From Bufo bufo (lineage: Eukaryota > Chordata > Amphibia > Anura > Bufonidae), in assembly GCF_905171765.1 (NCBI RefSeq), contig NC_053390.1:303312622-303376621 (forward strand): DNA of 64,000 nucleotides, written 5' to 3'. Under the pieces are notes generated by a model that saw only the letters and a list, made by a program, of their open reading frames with translations, did not search any database and was not told the origin of the DNA. A program made the translations under genes and the position numbers. Positions within the stretch are counted from its first letter, which is position 1; every line of letters begins with the position of its first letter. This document shows, in pieces, positions 1 to 10,023 of the stretch.

Positions 1-97
1 CTCATTTGAGTCACCTGCGATAGTATCCTCGATGCATCCTGTTCATTGAAACTTAAAGTCGATACCGTAGTAGACATAGAAAGGTCCGTGCACGTAC

Positions 98-343
98 CAA
101 AGCAGAGCAGCAATCCAAGGAATAGCCGGCACCCGGACAAAAGGTGCACCCGCACGGGAAGGACACCCGACCACAATATGCTGAAACGCGTCCATGTATT
201 AATTGGATATAATATGAAATAATAAAACCTTGAAGTTCGCTTACAAGCACCCGCTGGGATTTATTTCACTTATATTGTGGTCGTGTGTCCTTCCCGTGCG
301 GGTGCGCCTTTGGTCCAGGTGCCGGCTATTCCTTGGATTACCA
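98..343. repeat. Inverted repeat, possible Penelope-type terminal remnant
   Basis: The arms at about 104-178 and 272-343 are reverse complements with a few mismatches. The clearest shared block is the GC-rich segment near 142-178 and 272-308. The spacer holds GAAACGCGTCC, a motif that also lies near the ends of the Penelope-like copies at 51.9 kb and, in variant form, at 41.4 and 54.15 kb. I infer a fragment of a Penelope-type terminal repeat. No ORF is supported here. Confidence 0.4.
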
Positions 344-1280
344 CATACTTCCCCTCGGTGCTCGCACCAGTATCTCTGACCCCCTGGTCAGCTGCCACTG
401 ACTCGGGGGCTGCTCTGGAGTGGCACCTGGAAACTACCCTAACGGCCCAAGCCTATCCTCACCATCAGAGGCTCCAGTGAAGACCAGGTAGTTGCTTAGT
501 CACACCCCTCCACAGTATAGCCAGTTAGTGAAGCAGTGGGTCCACACCCGCTTGCATGACAGCAGCCAACCCAATAATTAAACTGCGTAAATACATAGGT
601 AATCCATTGTCAGTTTACTGCCGCCGTAAGGGTGAGATTTTATCTGAAGAGTAATCCTCGTGATATTAGTAGGTGTATAATTGGGATAACAGTGTGGCAG
701 CTCTAGTGTTCCCTTTCCCAGAGAAGAGAACTGCATTTATCAGTATAAAATGGGAGGGAAGGGATGCAAATGAGCTCTTAACAAGCTCTGCCCTTCCCTC
801 CCAGAATTCCAGAGGAGCATGTATGGCCTATAAGTCTCCTCATACTGTTGAAGGTGTTCTCTCCCTAAGGAGAGTTAGTTCCCCCCTTGATCAGTATAAA
901 ATGTGATGCTCTAATTGAGACACATCCCCCTTCTTTCTCTGGTCAGAGTGAATACTCTTACTAAGAAAGTCAAGTGAGGCTGTTTGCCATGCTAAAAGTC
1001 CAAAGAGGAAGTTAGAATCAGGACTAGAATACATGGAGTGACTTCAAAATTACATTATATCTAGAAAACTTACAACACCTTTTTTAGACAAAAAAAAATG
1101 ACATAGAATGTTCACATTTAGACGGCTAATATGTGATTAAAAGGTTGCTAAAAATGTCTCTTTAATTATGCTTCAATGAGAACCATTATCTGCATATTTC
1201 AGTCTGCTTTCTTTTTTTATATTTCTATATATTTTTATATTTTTTGTGCATGGTCTTTTAACTGCAATATTATAGGATTA
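344..1280. other. No gene recognised
   Basis: Non-coding sequence with short spurious ORFs only. A perfect ATGCAAAT octamer at 764-771 has no V segment beside it. The last part is the AT-rich 3' flank of the first V segment. Confidence 0.5.
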
Positions 1281-1319
1281 GTGCTGCCACCTAGTGAGGA
1301 CATGAGGAATCTTTCCATC

Positions 1320-1358
1320 AGTTTATGTCACACTCAGACATTGTCTTCTATCAGTGTG
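1320..1358 (-). other. V-segment recombination signal, 23-bp spacer
   Basis: Read on the minus strand, heptamer CACACTG (1352-1358) directly follows the V exon. A 23-bp spacer and nonamer ACATAAACT (1320-1328) come next. The consensus is CACAGTG and ACAAAAACC, so the heptamer has one mismatch and the CAC core is intact. A 23-bp spacer is normal for heavy-chain V segments. The signal equals the one at 46778-46816 in heptamer, spacer length and nonamer. Confidence 0.85.
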
Positions 1359-1804
1359 CCTCTAGCACAGTAATAGACGGCAGTGTCCTCAGTCTTCACA
1401 TTGTCCATTTGTAGATATAACATGTTATTACTGTTATCTCTGGAGATTGTGAATCGTCCTTTAACAGAATCATCATAGCCTGTGCTACCCCCGTCATATC
1501 TAATATAAGCCAACCACTGTAATCCTCTGCCAGGAGTCTGTCTAACCCAGTGCATCCAGTAGTCACTGAAGGTGAATCCAGACGCTTTACATGAGAGTTT
1601 ATGGGAATTCCCAGGCTTTATCACCACTGGGTCTGATGACTGGACAAGTTGTTCTTGAGACTGGACACCTGGAAAATACAGAGAATAAGGTCACATCCAT
1701 GTAATCATCTCCTCATAGCGCTAGTAATATCTTTCTTCTAATGTACTAGTAATGTCACCTGACAAGCAGGCCAGTGATAGAAAGAGGAGCAGGAAAGTCT
1801 TCAT
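1359..1804 (-). CDS. Immunoglobulin heavy-chain V segment (inverted copy)
   Basis: A germline V segment that would supply the antigen-binding domain of IgH after V(D)J joining. The leader exon (1759-1804, 46 bp) encodes [15 protein letters not shown] plus one base. A 90-bp intron with GT/AG ends follows. The V exon is 1359-1668. It shows framework 1 with the first Cys (KLSCKAS), CDR1 DYWMH, framework 2 [13 protein letters not shown], a CDR2 with YDGGSTGY, framework 3 [11 protein letters not shown], and the YYCAR end with the second Cys. The frame is open throughout, so it looks potentially functional. It lies opposite to the other three V segments and is nearly identical to the one at 46332-46777, including promoter and 3' flank, so an inverted duplication is likely. 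Confidence 0.93.
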
Positions 1805-1885
1805 GGCTGCTGGGTGACTTCTAGGAGGTGATGTGTGATCCATCAGCACTGGCTTATTATGTAGGAGATGTCACACAACAGGAGG

Positions 1886-1905
1886 TGACGTCACTTCATT
1901 TCCAT
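1886..1905 (-). promoter_or_regulatory. V promoter: octamer-like site and CRE palindrome
   Basis: About 80-100 bp upstream of the leader ATG the minus strand has ATGGAAAT (1898-1905), one base off the Ig octamer ATGCAAAT. A perfect CRE palindrome TGACGTCA (1886-1893) lies just downstream. Both are kept in the copy at 46231-46250. Activity is inferred from position and sequence only. Confidence 0.5.
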
Positions 1906-2954
1906 ATTGTCAGACATATATAGAAAACAGTATATCTATCATATACAGTATGTGCATGATGCTGTAGATATAACTGGATGGTATATTTATATATATTATA
2001 AAGTGACCTAAACTTTTAGATACACTTTATTAAAACTGATTGTCCAAAAATAATATTAGTATTATACTTAAATTTTTTTTTTTTACCTTTTCATGTGAAA
2101 GAGGCACCTTTAGAATCGGTCCTCCCATACACTGCTGGGTAATGAGGTACGGACTGCCTGCCTGTGGCCGTACTCAAAGCCCTTTACATGCTGGAGCTCC
2201 ATAGTTGTTTGCAGTTCGCCAAAGAGGCGAACATATGGCGATGTCCGCCGGCGCCATATTCTTTTACATTATGAAGAACTTTGACCCATGACACATCCAT
2301 CAGGTGGTACAGGACAGCCAATTGAGACGTTTCAGCACATGGACACATCCCCACCCTATAAATCAGAACCTGATCTGGCCGCCATTTTATATTCATTCTT
2401 TGCCAGTATAGGAAGAGGTTGCTGTGTGGAGCAGGGACAGACTGTTAGGGACACCAAACGCTAGCTAATAGGGCCACAAAAGTCTTTTTAAGGACTGGTA
2501 TAGGTGTGCTATCGATAGGTGTGACATACTGAGGGATGTGATATACTTATAATATACTTTCTAACATGAAAAGTATATTATAGTGCATTTGTATTGTGCA
2601 GCAGTTGTGTGCGGTTCTGCTGCGATACCACATCTACACAGAGTGCCAAACGCTATTGGAACAAATAATTTCTACTGGTGTGATATACCTCTTGTGCCCA
2701 AAAAATCTGATTGAGGCAGGGGTGCGATATACCTATGATATACTTTCTATATAGTGCATTTGTGTGCAGTTCTGCTGAGATATCGCAGCTATATAGAGGG
2801 ACAGACGCTATTGGAACAACGAATTTCAACTGGTGTGATATACCAGTTGCCCCCATAAAAAAACAGTTCGAGCCAGGGGTGTGATATACCTATAATATAA
2901 TTTATATATAGTTCATGTGCAGCATTTACGTGCGGTTCTGCTGAGATACCGCAA

Positions 2955-5135
2955 CAGGGGCGGACATACCGCCTGTGCAGCTGGTTCAGCAAGGGAGGGG
3001 GCCCATACCAGTGCCAGCAGAGGTGTTTATTTTTTTATCTTATCATATTTTTCATTCCCTACGTCTGCCACCAGGGTAACCTGGTCACCTTGGTGTGGAG
3101 TTCGGGAGGGAACGGAGTTTTTGGGGGGTGGGGGCCTGGTTAGCACTTACTGCGAATCTGCTGCCGGTTTGTGTCTACACTCCATAGCTGAAGGACCTTT
3201 GATGACATCACAGTCATGTGATCTTTTCAGCAGTGGAGGTGGAGGTAGGACCTGTGATGAGGTCACCGTCATGTGACCAGTGCAGAAAGAGGCAGCGCTC
3301 AGTAGTGGAGACCTGTGATGCCATTGAATGAATGTAAGTGTCAGAGAAATGCTGGGAGATGTGGTTCTCCCCATTATACATCCTCCCTGCTTAGTGGGAG
3401 GGAAATATGTTATTAAACTGGGACTGTATGTTAGAGGGACTGAAGGGAGGGGAGGGGTGTCAGCTACATAGGACTGTATGTTATAGAAGACTTTAAGAAA
3501 GATATGTTTTTTACATGGGACTGTATTTTATAAAAGATTGGAGAGAGATGACTGGTGTTATTTACATGGGACTGGATATTTTAGAAGACTGGAGGGTAAG
3601 GAGTGATGTTATTTATATGGGACTATGTGTTGGAGGGGGGTGAAGGAAGGTATTTAAGTTATTTACATGGGACTGTATGTTATAGAGAACTGTAAGGAAG
3701 ATAAGGTATTTACATGGGACTGGAGGGAGAGGACTGGTGTTATCTACATGGGACTGCATGGTATAGAAGACTGGAGGCAGAGGACGGGCATTATAATTTA
3801 TGGGGGCACTACAGAGATGATTATAACTCCGGGGGGTACAGCAGGATGTATTATAATTACAGGGGGCACTGCAGTGAACATTATAAATACTGTGGGCAGT
3901 GGTGGAGGGCATTACTACTACTGAGGGCTCTATAGAAGTGCCTTATAGATTATAAGAGGTGCCCTATAGGGAGGCCTTATTAGTACTGAGGGCACTGTAG
4001 GGAGCTTTATTACCACTGGGGATACTATTTAGGGGTGGCTTCCGCCTGGCAGTGAGCCCGGTGATGTCACTGGCACTAATGGACATACTTTAGCGCTGCC
4101 TTAGCCTGTAAAATGGCTAGGGCAGCGCTAAAGCCACCCATCAGTGCCAGTATGTGTTGGGCCCATGTTCATATATGCCTGCATTATTGAGAAAAAAAAT
4201 GGATATTTGAATATATGCAAATGATCCTCTAGGAGCAATGGGGGCGTTACCATTACACCTAGAGGCTCTGCTGTCTCTACTTTGACAGAGCCTGGCAGTG
4301 AAAATATCATCCCACCGGGCCATGTTAAAGTGCAGAGGGTTCGGCAGTTACAGAGAGAGCGGAGCCTCTAGGTGTAATAGTAATGCCCCCGTTTTTATAT
4401 AATAAAACATAATTTTTCTCAGCAATGCGGGCACATAAGAACATGGGACCAACACAGATGCCTTCAGGTGCCAAGCGCACACGTAACAGGTCAGTCCTTT
4501 AATTGTCCAAGTGTATGAGGGAGTCCTGAGGGATAGCTGAAGGCCTAGGGAGCACTTTACCATTGGCTATGGACTTCATTGGGGGGAGAAAGCTGGCACT
4601 AAAGTGCCTTGGGCAGCATCAAATCTAAATATGGACCTGGCTCCACAGCAGTAGCAGGATGTAGTGTCACAGGAGGAGTGGTGCGGCCGGAAATCTGCTA
4701 TGCTCCTCCTCCTACACAGACCAGCAGAGCAATGTGTGACACTACATCCTGCTACTGCTGTGGAGCGCCAGCGGCTGAACTGTGATCATGAGGAACTAGG
4801 TGAGTATATTTTTTTAACTTCCTGTGAAGGGGGCACATATCTGACCATTACTACTGTGAGGGGGCACATATCTGGACCTTACTACTATGTACTGACACAA
4901 AGGGGGAATAATTACTATGTGGGGGCATTAAGAGTACTGGGTGTGTATAGTTATGCTTTGGGCGAAGTTAGAGGCGTGACCTAGTATGAAAAGAATATAT
5001 ATACATATTGTAAACATTTTCACAAGATGTTTTTTATTTGCACATATATGTTTATATTTGTATGTGTGGTTGGGGGGGGGGGGGGGCAGGTACATCCTTT
5101 GCACAGGGGCCCTTTGCTGCCTGTGTCTGCCCCTG
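2955..5135. mobile_element. Non-autonomous hAT transposon with 8-bp target duplication
   Basis: The ends are CAGGGGCGGACA and, inverted, CAGGGGCAGACA. They are flanked by TACCGCAA (2947-2954) and TACCGCAG (5136-5143), an 8-bp target duplication with one mismatch. An 8-bp duplication and CAGGGG termini are typical of hAT elements. The interior has no transposase-like ORF, only degenerate repeats and poly-G tracts. It lies inside an older element whose sequence resumes exactly on the far side. Confidence 0.75.
3430..3920. repeat. Degenerate tandem repeat inside the hAT element
   Basis: Repeats of roughly 50-65 bp contain TACATGGGACTG, then TATGTTATAGA, then a purine-rich GGAGGGA-type tail. Spacing varies and units have diverged. 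The short ORFs across it are products of the repeat, not genes. Confidence 0.6.
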
Positions 5136-5532
5136 TACCGCAGCTATACAGAGGGACAAACGTTATTGAAACAACTAATTGCAACTTGTGTGCTATACCA
5201 GTTGCCCCCAAATAACTGATTGAGGCAGGGGTGTGATATACCTATAATAGACTGCTCGTACTCAGGACAGGGGTTAGGATAAGAGAAATACCACCAGGCC
5301 CCCCCTAAATTCACTTATCCTATAACAAAGGACACGAACACCGTTTAACTTTAACTTGCTTTACTGGGTCACTATGGCCACAGCTAAACATTATAACGGC
5401 AAATTAAACTCCTCCTCCAACCACTCCTTCGGTGCGGTGTGCCAACCCCTGGACCCCAGAGGGCCCGTGCGCCAAATCTGTTCCCACCATGCTCCTGTTT
5501 TCTACATTGCCGCCACGGAGGAGGACTGACTT

Positions 5533-6165
5533 TTATACGGGACTTCGACCACCACCCAGCAAAAAGAAGCCTTGTTCAATGCCATCTTTGAGGCCAGACA
5601 AAAATATATCCAAACCAATTTTCGTCAGGTGTACCCCATCCGGTCTCATCAACGCCCTATTGTCACCTTCCAATTGTCGGTGACGAACCGTCACCCCACC
5701 TCGGGAGCGCACAAAGCGTGAAATACGGGCATTTAAGGTTTTCCGGCACCTCTCCAGTGCCTCTCCATCCCAAGCCTCATGCCACACCACTCGGGGAACA
5801 ACCTCCGACCACACAATGACCAATTCCCTAAAGAAGGCCGGGAACCTTTCCAGATCAGAGCGCATAAGCGCCATTAACTCAGTCAGCCACAGGGCGCAGA
5901 GATCATTTCCGCCTGCATGAATCACCAGTATGACCGGCCCCACAGACCGGAGACCCAAATCAACCACCTCAGGTAACAGCTGTGACCATCGAAGGCCCCA
6001 TATACCCTTCCAAAAAACCTCTACTTCCCTGAATCCAAGGCTCCGACCTCCAGGCCTGCGTTCCGCCCTCGGCGCAGCCCAAAATATGTAAGAGTGGCCC
6101 AACAGCCACACCACCAGATGAACAGCCGCTGAAAGAGAAAAAACTATGAAACCTAGATCTGCCAT
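5533..6165 (-). CDS. SGNH-hydrolase ORF of the Ngaro element
   Basis: A 210-residue intact ORF. The SGNH blocks are in order: a nucleophile Ser in GHSY (Ser25), the Gly/Asn block HAGGND (Asn87), and the acid/base pair in DGVHL (Asp176, His179). A hydrophobic N-terminus (residues 5-22) could be an anchor or signal. SGNH enzymes are esterases or lipases. Ngaro and some LINE retroelements carry such a domain, and its role in transposition is unknown. It starts 67 bp after the recombinase stop. All catalytic residues are retained although the upstream ORFs are broken. Confidence 0.8.
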   Translation of the reverse strand: MADLGFIVFSLSAAVHLVVWLLGHSYIFWAAPRAERRPGGRSLGFREVEVFWKGIWGLRWSQLLPEVVDLGLRSVGPVILVIHAGGNDLCALWLTELMALMRSDLERFPAFFRELVIVWSEVVPRVVWHEAWDGEALERCRKTLNARISRFVRSRGGVTVRHRQLEGDNRALMRPDGVHLTKIGLDIFLSGLKDGIEQGFFLLGGGRSPV

Positions 6166-6231
6166 GAATACCTTAATAACATTTTTTTATTTTATTTTTT
6201 TCAATAATGCAATGGCTGCAAACATAGTCAC

Positions 6232-7200
6232 TTAAATCAGCAGATCAGGACGAATATATCGCGCAAAGCAGGCCGACCGCCACCTGCCCATGTGCATCAC
6301 CTCTGATTCCGATAAACCCGCTCTAGCCGCCTCTGTGGCTGCGCCTATATGAAAAGAGTGAGTACCAAATTCACCAGGCTCCATCCCCGAATGCCGCAGG
6401 CAATTGCGCAGAACCGAAGAAAAACCAAATTTTGTAAACGGGGACCCATCAGCATGCGCGAAAAAAATTTACGCCACCCATCCTAATTAACTTATATTCA
6501 GACACCAACCGAACCGGGCAGGCTACTCCCGATACTGGCAATATCGGTAACCATACCCCATTCCCCAACTGATCCGTCTTCGATCTTCTAATACGGACTC
6601 TGAGAGCATTATTACCCAGCACAACATCCGATTCCAACAAGCCACCCGGTCTTGTGCCTGAAGGTGCCACGAGTTCCCCCACCCTTAGAGCTGCAAAAAA
6701 GGCGAGACTGAAACTAGCCGCCACCATAGAACACTCAAAGGCTGATGAACAAACCTCCCCGCAACACTCAATCAACTTGCATAGTAAGGTAAAAGAAATA
6801 GGTCGTCTACTATCCCGCACTACATACTCCTTTTTCCATCCCTTCTTGGCCTGCCTCACAACTAAGTTTTTTGTCACATCCGCCCATCCACATAACTTAA
6901 AGTAGAACGCCACCCCCGCCAAACACCGCCGCGCCACCGGGGCAGAGACCCCAGGGACCTAATCCCTAACAGCCATTCAATAGTAACCTCCAAACGAAGA
7001 TCATCCCTCCTAACGACATCTCTTATACCTTGCACAGCCAACCAGTCTGCCCAGGCCTTACCATGTGCCTGCCACGTCGCCGCTGACACCGATGCACTCA
7101 AAAGGGACATCAACTGTTGGCCACTAGCTGCCACAGGTACTGCGGGCAGTCCATTCCATCCGACTCCGCCTCTGGAAGAAGTTCCCGAAAAACCTGCCAA
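6232..7200 (-). pseudogene. Ngaro tyrosine recombinase, frameshifted
   Basis: This enzyme would integrate the circular DNA intermediate. On the minus strand an N-terminal SAM-like core-binding region (7200-6950) is followed by the catalytic domain. The first catalytic Arg is in ALRVGEL. The HxxR box reads HSFH, so the second Arg is replaced by His (codon at 6349-6351). The nucleophile Tyr is in ARYIRPD close to the stop at 6232. Frameshifts lie near 6900-6940 and in a T-run near 6465-6470. The Arg-to-His change, with the frameshifts, makes it inactive. Confidence 0.8.
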
Positions 7201-8824
7201 TTGAAGCGAGAAAGAGCGTCAGCGATCCGGTTGTCAACCCCAGGAACATGCCTGGCCCTAAAATAAATGTTACGCTCCAGGCAACGGAGGACCAAGTGCC
7301 GTAGCAACGCTAACACCGGGAGGGATGACGATGACAAACAATTAATACATTGAACAGTCCCCAAATTATCAGACCAAAAACAAACATGCCGATTAGTCAA
7401 GTGCTCCCCCCAGATCTCAACCGCCACCACTATAGGGAGCAGCTCCAGCAGAGTAAGGTTCTGAACGAGCCCCGAGGCACGCCAATCCTCCGGCCAGGAA
7501 GATGCGCACAACTCCGTGCCCAGGATTGTGCCAAAACCACATGAGCCAGCCGCATCAGACCACAACGCCAGCTCAGAGTTTGAAACCTCCGCAGCAATAA
7601 AGCAAGTGTGACCGTTATAGGAACCTAAAAAGGAACGCCATACCATCAAGTCAGCTTTCAGCAATTTCGTAAGGCGAATATGATGCCGAGGGGACCAGAC
7701 CCCGCTCGTAACCAAAGAGAGGCGCCGCGAAAAAAAACATCCCATGGGCATGACTCAGCACGCAAAGCCAAGAGAGACTGGAGTTGCCATAAGGAAACCT
7801 TCCTTACCACCAAAAAAACCATCAATCAATCCCATGAGATTAATCAATTTGTCCGAAGGGAGATGAAAGACCATAGCGACCGTATCAATCTCAATTCCTA
7901 AAAAGGAGAGACAGGTCACCGGACCCTCAGTTTTTTCCGCCGAGATGTGGACTTCAAAATGCGGCATTAACTCCAGAAAGGTAGACAGTAGAAACCGGCA
8001 GCCGCCCCCTTCCCGCGGAGCCACAAAAAGGAAGTCGCCAAGATAATGAATCACCGACGAGAACCCAGACTCGACACGCACAACCCATTCCAAAAATTTG
8101 CTGAACATCTCGAAATAATGGCACGAAATGGAGCACCCCATGGGCAAGCACATGTCATAATAAAAAAGACCCTCAAAACAACCCCCCGGCAAATGAAAAC
8201 AATCAGGGTGAATGGACAGAAGTCTAAATGCCGACTCTATATCTGATTTGGCCAGAAGGGCACCCTGACCCGCTGCTCTCACCAAAGTCACTGCTCTATC
8301 AAACGAGACATACGTTACCGATGCTTCCTCCTGGAGGATAGCATCGTTAATGGACGAACCCCGGGGGTGAGATAGATGATGTATGAGGCAGAATTTTCCT
8401 GTCTCTTTTTTGGGAACCACGCCCATGGAGAAACCCTCAAGTTGGGGAAAGGGGGGGCTACAAAAGGGCCAGCAATCCTTCCCGCTGACACCTCCTTCCG
8501 CAACTTAGCCTCTAGCACCTCTGGGTTTTCCCTGACCGACTTAAGATTATCAGAATAAACCGGGGACCTATTAAGAACAAACGGCATGAAAAAACCCTCA
8601 GAAAAACCGTTACGCAAAGTGAAAGCTGCCTCCTTATTGGGATACCTGTCTAGCCACGGGGCCATCTCTACCACGCTGACTGGCATCCTTTTGTTCGAAG
8701 GGGGAGGGAGTTTTACTGGGCTTAACCTGGGACCTGGTACACCGACCCGCTGTGTGGGAACCCCCACATGACGAGCATTCGTGCTTGTATTTGCACAAAC
8801 TGGCATACTTGCAGAAACCTTCAT
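7110..8824 (-). pseudogene. Ngaro reverse transcriptase and RNase H, frameshifted
   Basis: Three overlapping frames make one pol. 8824-8315 has the DIRS-type lead-in (AGRIAGPF, PPFPNLRVSP). 8426-7755 is RT, with LAKSDIESAF carrying the first palm Asp and YLGDF at motif C. The family form of motif C is YLDDF, so the first Asp of the pair is Gly. 7751-7110 is RNase H, with WSDAAG, a Glu in LELLP, WSDN, and HVPGVDN followed by ADALSRF. The 3' end overlaps the recombinase. Frame breaks lie near 8320-8420 and 7750. Confidence 0.82.
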
Positions 8825-9669
8825 TAAACAACCAGCACGCGCCTGGTCGTCGAACGGCCACTGGTCCCTGGGCTGCGGAGGCCCCGGTCCCAGCGGCCGC
8901 CCCTTGAAAAGAAGGGGGTCGTTGGGACACCATCAGGCGAAGCCATACATCCGTGGCCTTCATCCCCCACCCCAGTGTTGGCTGTAGCACCAAAACGTCT
9001 CCTAAACTCCTCATCATATCTCCACCACGCACTGCCCCCGTGAGCCTTATACGCACTATAGATGGTGTCCAAGTATATGAAAAATTCAGAACAGCACTCA
9101 GGGTGCCGCTGACCCATAACGCAACCCAGGACCGAGAATGCTTGTAGCCAATTGTTCATAGTCTTTGACACCTTCACCCTCCTGTCATATGGCTTATCTA
9201 AAAAACGTTTCTCTTTATCTACCGTATGTTGGTCCACCGATATCAGAGACCAAATGTCCACATATTGGTTGGACCAAATTTTTTCCCGTACCGCCTCATC
9301 TAAATGAGAACCTAAGGGGCTAACACCGCAGAAAAAGGAATCCTTATGCACACTCGCAAATACCGGGGGAACCCTCCCAGAGGACGACGAGGCCTCCGGC
9401 GGATCAGACCCCAGCTCCGGTGCTGTAGACGCAGGAGCCGCTGGGGGCAACAAGGACGGCAATTTGTCCAATAAGGATTTCAGCAACACTTCCAGACCCG
9501 CACTGGATCCACCCGCCCCCCAGGCCCCAGCATATTGGTACTCACCAGATGAAGAAGGCATCGGCGCCGCTATTGCAGGTACAGGCACAACTTCCCTGTG
9601 GACTGCCGAAGTAGCCAGGCTAAAGGCCCTGGAGTGTGAATATGCACAAAGAAAGTCCAGCTCACCCAA
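8634..9669 (-). pseudogene. Ngaro gag-like ORF, frameshifted
   Basis: The first piece (9669-8824) has a Pro/Ser-rich N-terminus and then a conserved region with KIWSNQYVDIW and WWRYDEEFRRRF. In a second frame (to 8634) there is a Cys/His cluster of the form CWLFNEGFC, CKYKHEC, CGGSH, then RC. This resembles the zinc cluster at the end of DIRS/Ngaro gag proteins and would bind RNA. A frameshift near 8900-9000 joins the pieces. The 5' end may be lost. Confidence 0.7.
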
Positions 9670-9724
9670 TCATCCAAAACACCCGAGTGCTCGGAACAGG
9701 CTGGTGAGCCTATATATCCTTGAT

Positions 9725-9823
9725 ATGAAAACAAATAAAGTTCCAGCACTCACGATTTCTTGGTAGCTAAAATCTTCGTTTTTTATTCAGGCAGTAGAAG
9801 AAAGTAAACAGGACATCCACCCA
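9725..9823 (-). mobile_element. 3' end of a Penelope-like element
   Basis: These 99 bp are the same as 51816-51910, the 3' end of the Penelope-like copy near 52 kb, including AATAAA on the minus strand. The copy is cut by the assembly gap that follows. It abuts the 5' side of the Ngaro element. Confidence 0.7.
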
Positions 9824-10023
9824 NNNNNNNNNNNNNNNNNNNNNNNNNNNNNNNNNNNNNNNNNNNNNNNNNNNNNNNNNNNNNNNNNNNNNNNNNNNNN
9901 NNNNNNNNNNNNNNNNNNNNNNNNNNNNNNNNNNNNNNNNNNNNNNNNNNNNNNNNNNNNNNNNNNNNNNNNNNNNNNNNNNNNNNNNNNNNNNNNNNNN
10001 NNNNNNNNNNNNNNNNNNNNNNN
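9824..10023. other. Assembly gap (200 N)
   Basis: Exactly 200 N. It lies between a Penelope-type 3' end and the start of a hAT transposase, so the true distance is unknown. Confidence 0.95.

Larger units (their letters stand above)
2190..5258. mobile_element. Non-autonomous hAT-family remnant, split by a second hAT
   Basis: The stretch 2190-2954 resembles, in reverse complement, parts of the 8-bp-duplicated element at 27846-29583. It continues at 5144-5258, after the insertion at 2955-5135. It carries degenerate direct repeats with a GTGATATACC core and a TTCTGCTGAGATA core. The same repeats flank the coding hAT at 50.34-50.58 kb, so I infer that a transposase of that family mobilised it. 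Its outer ends are not resolved and it has no coding capacity. Confidence 0.55.
5250..9724 (-). mobile_element. Ngaro-type tyrosine-recombinase retrotransposon, degenerate
   Basis: On the minus strand the order is gag-like ORF with Cys/His cluster, RT, RNase H, tyrosine recombinase, then an SGNH-hydrolase ORF. That order and the separate 3' hydrolase are known for the Ngaro branch of the DIRS superfamily. There is no aspartic protease or DDE integrase. Several frameshifts and two changed catalytic residues show it is dead. On the 5' side it ends against a Penelope-type terminal sequence at 9725. The split direct repeats expected of Ngaro could not be assigned; 5250-5430 is the probable 3' end. 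Confidence 0.82.

Noticed and set aside
764..771. Perfect ATGCAAAT octamer
   Set aside because: No leader, V exon or recombination signal within reach; chance match.
2917..3276. 119-codon plus-strand ORF
   Set aside because: Inside a non-autonomous hAT; Gly-rich low-complexity sequence with no domain.
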